Source of the DNA: Mixophyes australis
Lineage: Eukaryota > Chordata > Amphibia > Anura > Limnodynastidae
Direction: 5' to 3'
DNA length: 64,000 nt
Assembly (NCBI GenBank): GCA_036250195.1
Contig: JAVHZZ010000008.1
Location: 3,529,934-3,593,933 of the forward strand
The translations under genes and the position numbers were made by a program. Each line of letters starts with the position of its first letter. Position 1 is the first letter of the stretch. The notes under the pieces are model-generated. The model was not told the DNA's origin. It ran no database searches and saw only the letters and a program-made list of their open reading frames with translations. Shown one piece after another: positions 43,420 to 54,092 of this stretch.

Positions 43420-43463
43420 TATCCACAGTTGCTCCCTACTCAAAAAACACCCCTGAGCTTCTT

Positions 43464-46400
43464 ATGGCAGTCACCCTGAGCACCCCTAGAGGTCCCTTCT
43501 CCACCACGGCCTTTGTGGATTCTGGCTCCTCCGGGAACTTCATTTCTGCCACTCTCATTGCTGGGCTTCAAATCCCAACTCTCCCCTTGCCTCAACCATT
43601 ATCGTTAACAGCAGTAGATGGGAACCGTGTCAGCAGTGGCTCCATCTCCTACATCACGTCACCTATTCGGTTAATGGTTGGAGTCCTCCATAGCGAGATG
43701 ATTCAGTTGTTGGTGTTGCCAAAATCCATCAATCCCATTATCTTGGGGCTTCCATGGCTACGAAGACACTCTCCGCAGATGGATTGGGACCGAGCTCAGG
43801 TTACTCGTTGGGGTACAGAATGTCATCATAGATGTCTACTTAGTGTTCTGCCTCCTGATTCCCAAGTTGTTGCTCAGTCCACGGTTACGGAAGTTAGCCT
43901 TCCAGCTGCATACACCGACTTCCAAGATGTATTCAGTAAAACGGAGGCCGAGTTATTACCTCCCCATCGGCCCTGGGATTGCTCCATCACTTTGCTTCCC
44001 GATCAACCTATACCCAAGGGGCGAACGTATCCCCTTTCTCGCCCAGAGACCTTGGCAATGTCCCAATATATCAAGGAGAATCTGGAACGTGGGTTTATTC
44101 GCAAGTCTACCTCTCCTGCTGGGGCTGGATTCTTCTTTGTCAAAAAAAAAGACGGGTCCCTGCGCCCATGCATTGACTATAGACCCCTGAATCGTATTAC
44201 CATCAAGAATCGGTACCCGTTACCTCTTATCTCTGACCTATTTGATAGAATCAGCGGGGCTCAAGTGTTTACTAAATTAGACCTACGAGGGGCCTACAAC
44301 CTCATTCGTATAAAGAAGGGTGACGAGTGGAAGACCGCCTTCAATACGAGGGATGGGCATTTTGAATACCTGGTAATGCCCTTCGGTCTTTGCAATGCCC
44401 CCGCCATCTTCCAGAATTTCGTTAACGACATCTTTCAAGATCTATTGTACACCTCCGTAGTCGTTTATCTAGACGACATCCTAGTGTTTTCTAAAGACTT
44501 GAGTTCTCATCAAGAACAAGTGAGGGAGGTCTTACGAAGACTGCGCAAATATCATCTTTATTGCAAATTGGAAAAATGTGTTTTTGAAGTTCTCCAAGTG
44601 TCCTTCCTTGGGTTCATTGTGTCCGGCTCCGGGTTACAGATGGATCCCACCAAGGTGTCATCCATCTTGAATTGGCCTCAACCGCAGAGTCTTAAAAGTA
44701 TCCAAAGATTCATTGGATTCGCCAATTATTATCGACAGTTCATCCAAGATTTCTCGTCCATCATCGCTCCAATTACAGCATTAACTAGGAGATCTGCCAA
44801 TCCTAAGATATGGTCTCCAGAAGCTGTTTCTGCCTTCACTATTCTGAAGAAAGCCTTTTCCTCTGCCTCTGTGCTCTCTCAGCCGGATCAACAGCGACCT
44901 TTCTTTGTGGAGGTGGACGCCTCTTCAATAGGCATTGGAGCCGTGTTATTCCAAAAGACACCTTCAGGTACCCACTCTCCATGCGGGTTCTTCTCCAGAC
45001 GATTTCTTCCCAACGAGATTAATTACGGAATCGGAGACAAGGAGCTTCTCGCTATTAAAGCAGCCCTGGAGGAATGGCGGCACCTATTAGAGGGAGCCCT
45101 ATATCCAGTTACCATCTTTACAGACCACCGAAATTTGACATTCATTCGGGAAGCTCGCTGTCTGAATCCTCGGCAGGCCCGCTGGGCATCATTCTTTGCT
45201 CGCTTCAACATGAGCCTTACCTTCTGTCCAGGTGCTAAGAATGGGCGGGCAGACGCTCTATCTCGTTCTTTTGATGACACAGACCGCCTGAACCCATCAA
45301 TTCCTCATTGCATTATTGACCCTTCGAACATCATTGCTATTACCAATACGGTGAAGGATGTTCCGCCCACAGGACGATCATTTGTGGAACCACAATTACG
45401 ACTCAAGGTGTTGCGTTGGGCCCATTCGTCCCGTATCGCGGGTCACGCGGGCATAAAGAAGACCACACTCCTTCTCTGCCGTCGGTTCTGGTGGCCTACC
45501 ATACGCGCTGATATACGGGACTTTATTGCAGCATGTACCATTTGTGCCCAACACAAAACTTCCAGGAAGGTTCCTGCTGGGTTGCTCCAGCCCCTACCTA
45601 CGCCGGACGCTCCCTGGGAGAGTATAGCCATGGATTTTATTACTGACCTTCCCTGCAGTTCTGGATTCAATACTATCTGGGTTGTCATTGACCGATTTTC
45701 TAAAATGGTGCATTTTATTCCTCTTTCAGGTCTACCTTCAGCCAGTCACTTAGCCGACACATTTATCAAGGAGATCTTCAGACTTCATGGCTGCCCTAAG
45801 GAAATTATCTCTGACAGGGGAGTGCAATTCATCTCCCGGTTCTGGAGGGCTTTCTGTAAAAAACTGGGTACGGAGTTAAAATTCTCATCGGGATATCACC
45901 CCCAGACCAATGGTCAGACCGAGCGGATCAACCAGGATTTAGAGACTTTTCTCCGTTGCTTTACCGCTGATAATCAAAGCAGATGGTCGCAATTCCTTCC
46001 CTGGGCAGAATTCTCACACAATCACCATGTCCATGAATCTACCGGGTTTTCTCCATTCTTTATTGTGACCGGGATGCATCCTATTATCCCAGATCCATTT
46101 CCCAATTCTTCCTCCTCCGTTCCAGCGGTGGACTCACTTTATCGAGAATTCTCTATCATTTGGGCCACAACCAAAGCAGCGCTACAAAAGGCATCACAGC
46201 ATCATAAGATCTTTGCAGATCGCCACCGTAGGGCTACTCCCCTATTGAAGGTAGGGGATCAAGTATGGCTTTCCACTAAAGACTTAAAACTCAAAGTACC
46301 ATCTATGAAAATGGCTCCACGTTTTATTGGTCCTTACATCATCTCACAAGTTATTAATCCAGTGTGTGTTAAATTAAAGCTACCGGCTTCTTTACGATGT

Positions 46401-46733
46401 CATAATACTTTTCACGTGTCCCTACTCCGGCCATTGGTGCTTAACAGGTTCTTTGTACCTCCATCTCGACCTCCTCCGGTTCAAACCTCCTCTGGAACAG
46501 AGTTTGAGATCAGCCGGATCCTGGATGTCCGCATTCGCTACGGGCAACAACAGTTCCTTGTACACTGGAAGGGATTTGGCCCGGAAGAGAGATCTTGGGT
46601 GGATAAACCGGACCTTCACGCTCCTCAATTACTTAAGAGATTCCTCCAAACAAGGGGAGAAGGAGGAGGGCATACTGTCAGGCGCCGCTCGGCGGCCGCC
46701 CGCCCGTCCATACAAGAACGTCTGGTTGCCTAG
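43464..46733 (+). CDS. Pol polyprotein (protease, RT, RNase H, integrase, chromodomain)
   Basis: The first Met gives 1,089 codons, but the frame is open from 43368 and the natural product is expected to be a Gag-Pol fusion by -1 shift. Numbered from the Met: aspartic protease DSGSSG at 19; reverse transcriptase with YLDD at 335-338; RNase H with VDASS at about 484; integrase zinc-binding HHCC at about 650-695, catalytic D724, D784 and E820 (35 residues between the last two), and YHPQTNGQTERIN; C-terminal chromodomain from about 1014 (FEISRILDVR, FLVHWKGF, SWVDKPDL). Chromodomains steer integration towards particular chromatin. The last 18 or so residues are encoded by the 3' LTR and the TAG stop lies in its first X-box. 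No inactivating change was seen. Confidence 0.93.
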   Translation: MAVTLSTPRGPFSTTAFVDSGSSGNFISATLIAGLQIPTLPLPQPLSLTAVDGNRVSSGSISYITSPIRLMVGVLHSEMIQLLVLPKSINPIILGLPWLRRHSPQMDWDRAQVTRWGTECHHRCLLSVLPPDSQVVAQSTVTEVSLPAAYTDFQDVFSKTEAELLPPHRPWDCSITLLPDQPIPKGRTYPLSRPETLAMSQYIKENLERGFIRKSTSPAGAGFFFVKKKDGSLRPCIDYRPLNRITIKNRYPLPLISDLFDRISGAQVFTKLDLRGAYNLIRIKKGDEWKTAFNTRDGHFEYLVMPFGLCNAPAIFQNFVNDIFQDLLYTSVVVYLDDILVFSKDLSSHQEQVREVLRRLRKYHLYCKLEKCVFEVLQVSFLGFIVSGSGLQMDPTKVSSILNWPQPQSLKSIQRFIGFANYYRQFIQDFSSIIAPITALTRRSANPKIWSPEAVSAFTILKKAFSSASVLSQPDQQRPFFVEVDASSIGIGAVLFQKTPSGTHSPCGFFSRRFLPNEINYGIGDKELLAIKAALEEWRHLLEGALYPVTIFTDHRNLTFIREARCLNPRQARWASFFARFNMSLTFCPGAKNGRADALSRSFDDTDRLNPSIPHCIIDPSNIIAITNTVKDVPPTGRSFVEPQLRLKVLRWAHSSRIAGHAGIKKTTLLLCRRFWWPTIRADIRDFIAACTICAQHKTSRKVPAGLLQPLPTPDAPWESIAMDFITDLPCSSGFNTIWVVIDRFSKMVHFIPLSGLPSASHLADTFIKEIFRLHGCPKEIISDRGVQFISRFWRAFCKKLGTELKFSSGYHPQTNGQTERINQDLETFLRCFTADNQSRWSQFLPWAEFSHNHHVHESTGFSPFFIVTGMHPIIPDPFPNSSSSVPAVDSLYREFSIIWATTKAALQKASQHHKIFADRHRRATPLLKVGDQVWLSTKDLKLKVPSMKMAPRFIGPYIISQVINPVCVKLKLPASLRCHNTFHVSLLRPLVLNRFFVPPSRPPPVQTSSGTEFEISRILDVRIRYGQQQFLVHWKGFGPEERSWVDKPDLHAPQLLKRFLQTRGEGGGHTVRRRSAAARPSIQERLVA
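46652..46670 (+). promoter_or_regulatory. Polypurine tract
   Basis: AAGGGGAGAAGGAGGAGGG, 19 purines, ends five bases before the 3' LTR. It would prime plus-strand DNA synthesis. It lies within the pol reading frame. Confidence 0.8.
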
Positions 46734-47371
46734 CAACCAGACGCGTCATTTCCCCTTCCTCCCGGCCGGCCAGCCCAGACCCAGAAGCGTCTCCGTTGCT
46801 AGGCAACGGGACGCTGCAGATTTAGAGCGCTACGGCGCTGCCCTATGACTAGCGCTACGGCGCTACAGCTATTACAACACCACTAGTGCTGAGGGCATTG
46901 GTTAGCAGCCCTATTTAAGTGCCTCTGACCTCACCTCCTGTGCCAGAGTTTCAGGTCCTTTCCTGTCCTCCAGCGTTCCAGTGTTCCTGTGTCTATCTGT
47001 TTCCTGACCCTTGCCTTCCTCCAGTTTATTGCCGTTTGCCTGTGACCATTGTGACCCGGATTGCCTTGACTACCCCTTTGGATCTCCCTTTGTACCTCGC
47101 TGTCAGAACGTTATCGACCCGGCTTGACTCACACCCCGTTTGCATTCTCCTTGTGTACCTGCATTACCCGCATCATTGCTGAACCCGCCTGTCTGACATC
47201 CCTCTCGTGCTTCGCTATCCGACTCGTGGAAGGACCGCGACCTGCGTGTTTCCTGCAGCCAAGCCCATACCTCCTTGCGGGGGTCCCTGGTGAACACCAG
47301 GGGCACGTTAGACTCCGCGCCTTCCTCCGAGTAGTGCCAACGATAGCAGGTACGCTATACTAGTCGTGACA
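46676..47371 (+). repeat. 3' LTR
   Basis: 696 bp, appearing identical base for base to the 5' LTR (offset 4,937). It contains the end of pol, the RFX-like palindromes at 46725-46737 and 46795-46807, and the TATA-like box at 46912. AGTAA follows at 47372-47376. Confidence 0.95.
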
Positions 47372-47376
47372 AGTAA

Positions 47377-47914
47377 AGATGAAGAGGAACCTGGAACCAG
47401 TTCCTGGTGATACTTAGTTATCCAGGCACCCATTATAAATCGAGTTTACGTACACATTCAAAAAGGAATGGATGTGAAGATACGTGTGGTGAGGACTATG
47501 AGTGTAGGCCTGCCTTGCTCTACTAGACAAAACCCTACCCTACGCCCGATACCTATGTGGAATATAAACTCACGAAAGAATGCACACAACAAAAAACTAT
47601 TCAATTAATATTAATAATATAGGCATTAATGATAGAACACTAAAAAATAATAAGTGTTTTTTTTTACTTTTTTATCATGTCATTTTTCCTATTGTACATA
47701 ATAAATGATTACAGACACATGTTCTAGCTGTATACACAGCCGTCATCACTAGTAATCAGCACTTACACCTGACCTGTAGCTGGTGCCAGTGATACGACAG
47801 ACAAACATGTACCTGAGAGATGCCCAAAGCTTGAGCCGGACACTGCTGGAGCTTGGAACGCCCGTACTGTACACTGACGACGTGCATACGCCCAGTCCCT
47901 CTCCCGTTCCACCC
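47377..47914. other. Unannotated spacer
   Basis: About 540 AT-rich bases right of the LTR element. Nothing recognised; it may be the decayed start of the direct repeat that follows. Confidence 0.4.
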
Positions 47915-49335
47915 CGTATATCGCTTCAGTATAATAGGTGCATACATGGTACAATCCTAACAGAAGAATATATGCACAATATTGCTAACTGACGCTATAT
48001 ATATTTAGGCATAAAATACTGAATAGCGAGACCACTTTACATGAATGAAACACGGTGACATTATCTCCATTACAATCATTTAATTATGTATAATCATTCG
48101 AAGAATTTTAAAACTGAGATACACAAAGGATAAGATACTAGAGTTTTGGGACCTTAAATTGTATTGCCTAGCTGGTGGTATCCGTGCGGTTTTTGAGATA
48201 AATCTCGCATACCGTAAAACGAGGAGTGACAATTATGTGGCTTACCAAATATTATTGCAGATAAATTAGAAATAAGTAACACTCAGCCACTCTTATACGA
48301 ATGGGGCAATCTATGCGATCTGATGGTTCGCACAGCAATATATTCACTAGGATTATATTCACTGTATATTTACAACTGACCGCTAGCGGGAGAAGTGGTG
48401 AGCAGAAAGCATATACATAGGCATTAAACTACCAAGAAAAGGAGATATATTAGCCTTGTACTGCTTCAGCAGCACAGGTGTACATATGGTACCATTTGTA
48501 TACAAGAACACATGTAGAATGTCCTTGACTAATGCTATGCGTATTTAAACTCCAAGGAAAGGAGATATACTAGCCCTGCACTGGTACAGCAGAACAGGTG
48601 TATACAAGCTATAATTCTCATATAAGAATACATGTACCATATCCCGTTTGATGCCATATATATCTAAACACCACTGGCCTGAGTCATTAAGGAAAGTAAG
48701 GCAAAAAAAGGAGTAAATGTTCTCTGGGACAAACCATGTTACAATGTAAGGGATGCAAATTAGTTTATTATTTTGCAGATAAGTTAAATACTGGCTGTTT
48801 TTACATCTAAAAGACAAATACTTGCTAGCTTTATTTTTACACTGAAATATAAAGTTGATCTAGGACATGCCCTACCTCAACTATAAATCTGTTCCCACAT
48901 TTTAAATTTACCCTCCCCCCAATGCACAGTGCAACATGGTTTTGCCGAAAGTTACTCCTTTTTTATGCTTTGCTCTCCTTAATGACTCAGGCCCCATATC
49001 TTTGAAATATCTAATAGCGGGATTCTTTCACATGAATAAAATACTGTGATTTTATCTTTACCACGATCAGATCAAATCACATATAACCATTATGAAGAAT
49101 TCCAAAACGCAAGTGCATAAATGATAGGACACTAGAGAGTTTTTGGGACCTCTACCTGTATTACCCAGCTTGTGGTATCCGTGCAGTTCTCCAGATAAGC
49201 TCTGCATACCATAAGATTAAGAGTGAAAATGATATGGCTTATTCACAATTATTGTTGAATAATTAAAAACATGAAATAACCTGCCATCTTTATACCAACG
49301 TGGCAACTCATGTGATCTGATGATTAGCACAGTAA
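47915..49335. repeat. Diverged large direct repeat (two units) with 115-bp subrepeats
   Basis: Segment 48004-48345 (AATAGCGAGACCACTTTACA, GGTGGTATCCGTGCGG, GCGATCTGATGGTTCGCACA) recurs in order at about 49012-49340 (AATAGCGGGATTCTTTCACA, TGTGGTATCCGTGCAG, TGTGATCTGATGATTAGCAC). Each is preceded by a roughly 115-base subrepeat (TATAATAGGTGCATACATGG and relatives): one copy at about 47915-48003, two at about 48438-48672. A MITE is nested at the junction in the second unit. The class of the repeated sequence is unknown; no open frame is shared. Confidence 0.75.
48675..48995. mobile_element. MITE with GGCCTGAGTCATTAAGGAGA ends, copy 2
   Basis: A second member of the 321-bp family (first at 31822), with ends TGGCCTGAGTCATTAAGG and, as complement, CTCCTTAATGACTCAGGCCC. 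It interrupts the second unit of the 47.9-49.3 kb direct repeat, between TATATCTAAACACC and CATATCTTTGAAA, so it inserted after that duplication. Confidence 0.85.
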
Positions 49336-52300
49336 TATACTTACCAGGACTTATTTATTCCTTATTATTGGGGATCTCTCGGTCTATACTGACATATTAT
49401 AGTGACATACTTACCAGAGTGGTACTTACCTTATACCTCATTTGTGTAAACCACACATGATTGTATGATCTTCATGTCTATATGATGGAAACACAATACA
49501 CTTACCTTATATGATCACAATTCATGAATTGTTGGTATTCTTAAGACTCCATCATAAGACATCTGTACAATATAACTACCATAGATAGAGACTCCCGGTA
49601 TATATCTACGGAACTAAATAAAGTGTATTGATCTTCTGAATATACGTACCCGACCAAGACTCAGAAATTTTAATATTTCGCTTTTTAACCAGTTTTATTT
49701 GTATGACTAATAAATAGTATTTTTATAGTGTAGTGTCCATTTATTTGTTTATTTATATCCACGTTCGTTATCCACAATGAAGTGTCCCTTCAACAACACA
49801 GGATTTTCTCCGTGAGTGTCCCTTCCATATAAGCAGTACTTCTCTTTTTATTCTATGATTTTGCAAATCGTAGGCACAAAGTTGCTCTTTACGCTCCTTG
49901 ATGAATCAGATCCTTCATGTTGGCCGGCCTGACCGTTCCCCTCCTCTAAATCCATATTGTGCTTTACCTCCACCAGTATAAGGGGTTGGGGGTCCCTGCA
50001 GACACACTGCTGTCTGTGAGGTATGGGCCAGGTCTTTGTATTTATCTGGCTTCATATTCTACAGAAACTGAGCGACAATCTGCATCACCGCTGCCGTGAA
50101 CGTTGTATCATTATCAGGGTTCAATGCTGCAAAACTCTCAGGGATTAATCAGTTCTCAGACAGTGGGACGCCAGATTATTCTTCGATTGGGATTCATCTT
50201 GTATTGAAGTATTCTGTCTACTGCAAGGATCCAACTGATGGACTCAATGTAATGATTCAAGTACAGCTCTGTATTTGTCAGATCCCTTTATGTAACTTTC
50301 CTGGGCGGTCAGATCAGTTTAGATTATTTTTAGGTTCGCATTCACTACAGCAATATTGTAACAATAAACACAAAGTATCACTGATCCACCTCTTCCATCC
50401 GTTTTCTCCCAAACTGCAGAATGTGGGTCGAGTTCTTACATCATTTTTTTCACCTCTTTGTCTAAACTTTAGTGAACATTTTCTAAAACCTTCAACCAAC
50501 TGTATCTTTAATATTTTGTGTCTTTAACATTCAGCAGGTAAATCTACAAGCTCTCTCCGACATGGCCAATTGCTAATTCAAGTGGAAAGGAATTACCTGT
50601 GAAAGGGACAGACGTGATGCAGCTCTTGACATGTTTTTACTGTGGCTCCGAGCCAATGAGCTGCGGCTGATACAGCGGATAACAAATAACAAGAGACAAA
50701 ATCACTACAACATTCCAAAAACTGAACACCCCCCCCCCCCCCACCCTGAAATCTTTTGCAGATTGAACCAACAATTGCACAATTCGCAGTAATTATTGGC
50801 CCCCACTTGACTGCTATTGTTGATTTTAAATGTGTCAAACTGATCAAATCAGAGGTAAAGACCTACAGAGAAAGTGCTCACATAACAAGTGCAAAACCCT
50901 AGCTAAAATAAATTCAAAGAATGCAAAGGAATCTGCTTTCCACAACATTCATTTGCAGAGCAGCCTAGTAGTTAAGTGTGGTGGAGAAATATGAATGAAA
51001 TGTTTTAGAGATATTAATGTAATGTTGGCAGTTGGTAGGGGGCTATTAATGCTATGTAATATATTGGGAGTGTTCATGTAATGTGTGAGTAGGTGAGGGC
51101 TATCCGTGTAATGTGGGGGGTACTCATATAATGCAGCAGCAGATGGGGCTATTAATTATTTTAGTTTCCAAATTATTGTGAATTTTTTAATGTTTCCTTG
51201 TCCAGCAGTCTTGGTTTATCACCAACAAAGATTCAGACGTCTTTAAGTGAGTGGTTAATTAATTTGTTAACACTGTGATTAAGTTGAATGCTGAAAATGT
51301 CCACTACATGCGTATTAACAAAACACAGTAGTAATACGCCTTTAATATTGGGCAAAATTAAATATTTTAACTTGGTTTAAAAAAAAAAAAAAAACTTTCT
51401 TGGTTCCATTTTTTGGGGGGAGAGGGGTGGGGGGTTGGGGGAATGGGGAAGACGGAGGTGGGCCCAAGTATTATGAATCAGCGAAAGAACAGGTAGAAAA
51501 TTTTAAGTATTTGTTACTGGGGACGACTTTCAATCATCTATAAAATATTTTAATGAGAGAATAAACACATTGAGAGTCACTTCTTCTTTTCAAGTATGTT
51601 CTGGATGCATCATAATGAGGATGACACATGATGAAGCTTTTATTAATGCAACTTCCTTGTCATTTTACAAGCAGAGTTTGGCATTACAGATCTGTACAGT
51701 GAACATATCAATCTTTTCTAGCATTTTCTGTACATATAAAAGCAAATCACAGTAACACAACGTGTTTATTTTATTTTTTATATAAGGAAATAAACACCTT
51801 AAATTCAAAAGAGAATAAAAAACAAAGCAAACAGTATAAAACCAGAAGGAGTGGACAGATAATAAAACTGCGAGACATGAAAAAGAATAGAAGAGAGATG
51901 AGTACACTACATACAAAGTACACTTAGGAAAGCTTCAACCTTATGGAAATCAGCTCTCGTACAACCACAGCACTCAGTGTGAAGTTACTGTTAAATGTCG
52001 AGTGCTTTGAGGGTGATCAGTACGGCTGTGCGCACTTCACCTTATTGTGGGTGTTGCTAAGAGGACATAAATGCAATGTTTAGTGTTGCTGGAACACAGC
52101 AGAGTAACTAAACAAATATCAGCTTAATACAGGGGGTTAAATGATATTACAGCCATGGAAAATCATCTAACAAAAGAGCAACAATGTACGTCAGTATTAG
52201 GGCTATCATATAGTATGTGCTGCCCTTGGCTTCAGGAATATCCATAAGCAATTATGCACCAGTCATGTTCATAACGCCACTCTCTGTGGTTTACAATGTA

Positions 52301-53265
52301 AAAATAACACCATGGTACATGGTGTTAAAATGTATCTATCTATATTTTTTTTTCATTTCAGTTTGCATGAACTACATTTCGGGGTTACCAGGTCAGAGCA
52401 TTGTGGCAGCTGGCAGAATGCTCGGTGAGGGCACAATATATATTCAGCTCCGATCTCGTTGTCTCCTTATTGTGCTTCTGTTTGCGTAGCTGCTTGTCTG
52501 GGATTTCTCTTTGTGGCAAAATCCCCGATCACAATCGATGGGAAAATTGTGGACTTGTTTTGTTCCAGTCTCACCTTTCATCTAGTTTTGTGTCCAGAGT
52601 AGATCTCTGTAACACTAACAATCTAAATTAAAATATACTACAAGACCAAAAAGATAGTGCTGATATGACGTTATATATAAGGAGAAAGTCAGGAATGATC
52701 TGTGGCTGCACTGATTACAGTGCATGTAATATTGTATAAAACTGATTGATAGATCAATCATGCCCCTTGTGCACTCAAGGGGTCTGTAAATTAATATAGT
52801 GGATTTGCATCAGATTACAAAGTCGCTGTTTAAAATATATTACAGTAGCCAATGTCTGTGAGCTCTATAATAGTAATAGTTACATACGGAGCCTCAGATC
52901 CTATCACTCCTAAAGGGGGATTACAGGCAGATATCACTGCACTAACCTCATATTTTTAAAGTTTCAAATGGTCCAAAAAGCTACTTATATGTGTACCCAT
53001 CGGCTACACCGTGGAGGACAACGTTCCTGACAACGTGGCCTATTTATTCCTTAGTGACATCACAGAGACATGGGGCACTCATGCACTCGCCCGTTGCTGG
53101 TGAATGTATGCGCAGAATATTGGTTCAGACCATGAAACCACCTCCTCTATGTGCAGGGAACGTTACTCAGTGATCTATTCATGGACAGAATTCCCCCACA
53201 ATACAGCTGCCAGACACATATAAAGCTGACAATGTATAGATAATATATCATGTAGTATATTTTCG
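49336..53265. other. Unannotated intergenic stretch
   Basis: About 3.9 kb. A 143-codon open frame (50096-50527) and smaller ones show no motif. A C-run lies at about 50730-50742 and an A-run at 51379-51394. At 49880-49915 the sequence TTTACGCTCCTTGATGAATC resembles a MITE end. No gene supported. Confidence 0.4.
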
Positions 53266-53267
53266 CC

Positions 53268-53663
53268 CCCCTTCGCTCCGTTCTCAATGCTGCCGCTCGG
53301 CTTATTTTCCTTTCTCGCCGCTCCTCCTCTGTCTCCCCCCTCTACCAATCCCTTCACTGGCTCCCCTTCCCCTACAGAATCGTGTTCAAGCTCCTTACAC
53401 TTACCTTCAAGGCCCTCTCCAACTCCACCGCTCCCTACATCTCCATCCATGCTCCATCCCGCCCTCTGCGTTCGGCCAATGACCGTCGCCTCTCTTCCCC
53501 CCTGGTCACCTCCTCCCACGCTCGCATCCAAGACTTCTCCCGTGCTGCCCCCCTCCACTGGAACCAGCTCCCCCGCTCCATCAGAACTACACCCAACTTG
53601 TCCAGCTTCAAACGGGCCTTAAAAACCCACCTCTTCCTTATAGCCTTCCAGTCCCCCACTTAA
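53268..53663 (+). pseudogene. L2 ORF2 C-terminal fragment
   Basis: The frame is open from the truncation point: VLNAAARLIFLSRRSS, SLHWLPFPYRIV, APYISIHAPSRPLRSANDRR, FSRAAPLHWNQLPRSIR and FKRALKTHLF, then a stop. This is the conserved region after the reverse transcriptase of L2-group LINEs. It aligns residue by residue with the decayed copy at 9024-9500. The endonuclease and catalytic RT parts are missing, so it cannot act, but the absence of stops suggests it is younger than the copy in mariner. Confidence 0.85.
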
Positions 53664-54057
53664 CTGCCCTCCTTCCTGTCTCCCACCTACCTCCCTCCTC
53701 GTCGCTCTCCTCTCCCCCCCTCCCCTCCGTCTTTGCCTCCGCTCTCCCCCTTTCCTCCTCCTACCCTTGTGTCTCTGTCCGTCCTACCCTCCCCTTAGAT
53801 TGTACGCTCCTTAGAGCAGGGCCTCTTCTCCTCCTGTTCTCCACCACCTTAACTCTGCTCTCCAGCTCCTTGTCTCTTCCGTGAGGCCCTTCTACCCCTC
53901 TAGCTACCCCGCTGGGGCTCTCTTCTGTCATCTAGCTGTACTTTGAGCTTCCGAGTTACTGTGCTTTTTGTTAACTGTTCCGTGATGTCTCACCCTGTAC
54001 TGTATTTCTGTCTGTCCCTGTACGGCGCTACGGATATCTAGTGGCGCCCTATAAATA

Positions 54058-54090
<33 letters not shown>

Positions 54091-54092
54091 TG
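53268..54092 (+). mobile_element. L2-clade LINE, 5'-truncated 3' end
   Basis: The last part of ORF2 (to TAA at about 53663) is followed by a CT-rich 3' UTR. The tail is TTAGATTGTACGCTCCTTAG, then TGTACGGCGCTACGGATATC, GTGGCGCCCTATAAATAAAT and an AAT repeat. The tail matches the complement of the 8.64-kb end of the LINE nested in mariner. It also has the architecture of the V-SINE tails. 5' truncation is typical of LINE insertion. Confidence 0.9.

Larger units (their letters stand above)
41739..47371 (+). mobile_element. Complete Ty3-type (Tf1/sushi chromovirus) LTR retrotransposon
   Basis: The element is 5,633 bp long with AGTAA directly duplicated at 41734-41738 and 47372-47376. Each 696-bp LTR starts TGTCAGGC and ends CGTGACA, and the two read as identical. 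Between them lie gag (42448-43392), pol (43464-46733, in the -1 frame), a putative primer site, a slippery site, and a polypurine tract. The domain order protease, reverse transcriptase, RNase H, integrase, chromodomain places it among chromoviruses. The CCHC Gag and GGGAAAC shift point to the Tf1/sushi group, the relatives of the domesticated mammalian PEG10/RTL genes. There is no env. No stop or frameshift was seen in either gene, so the copy is young and could be active. Confidence 0.96.
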
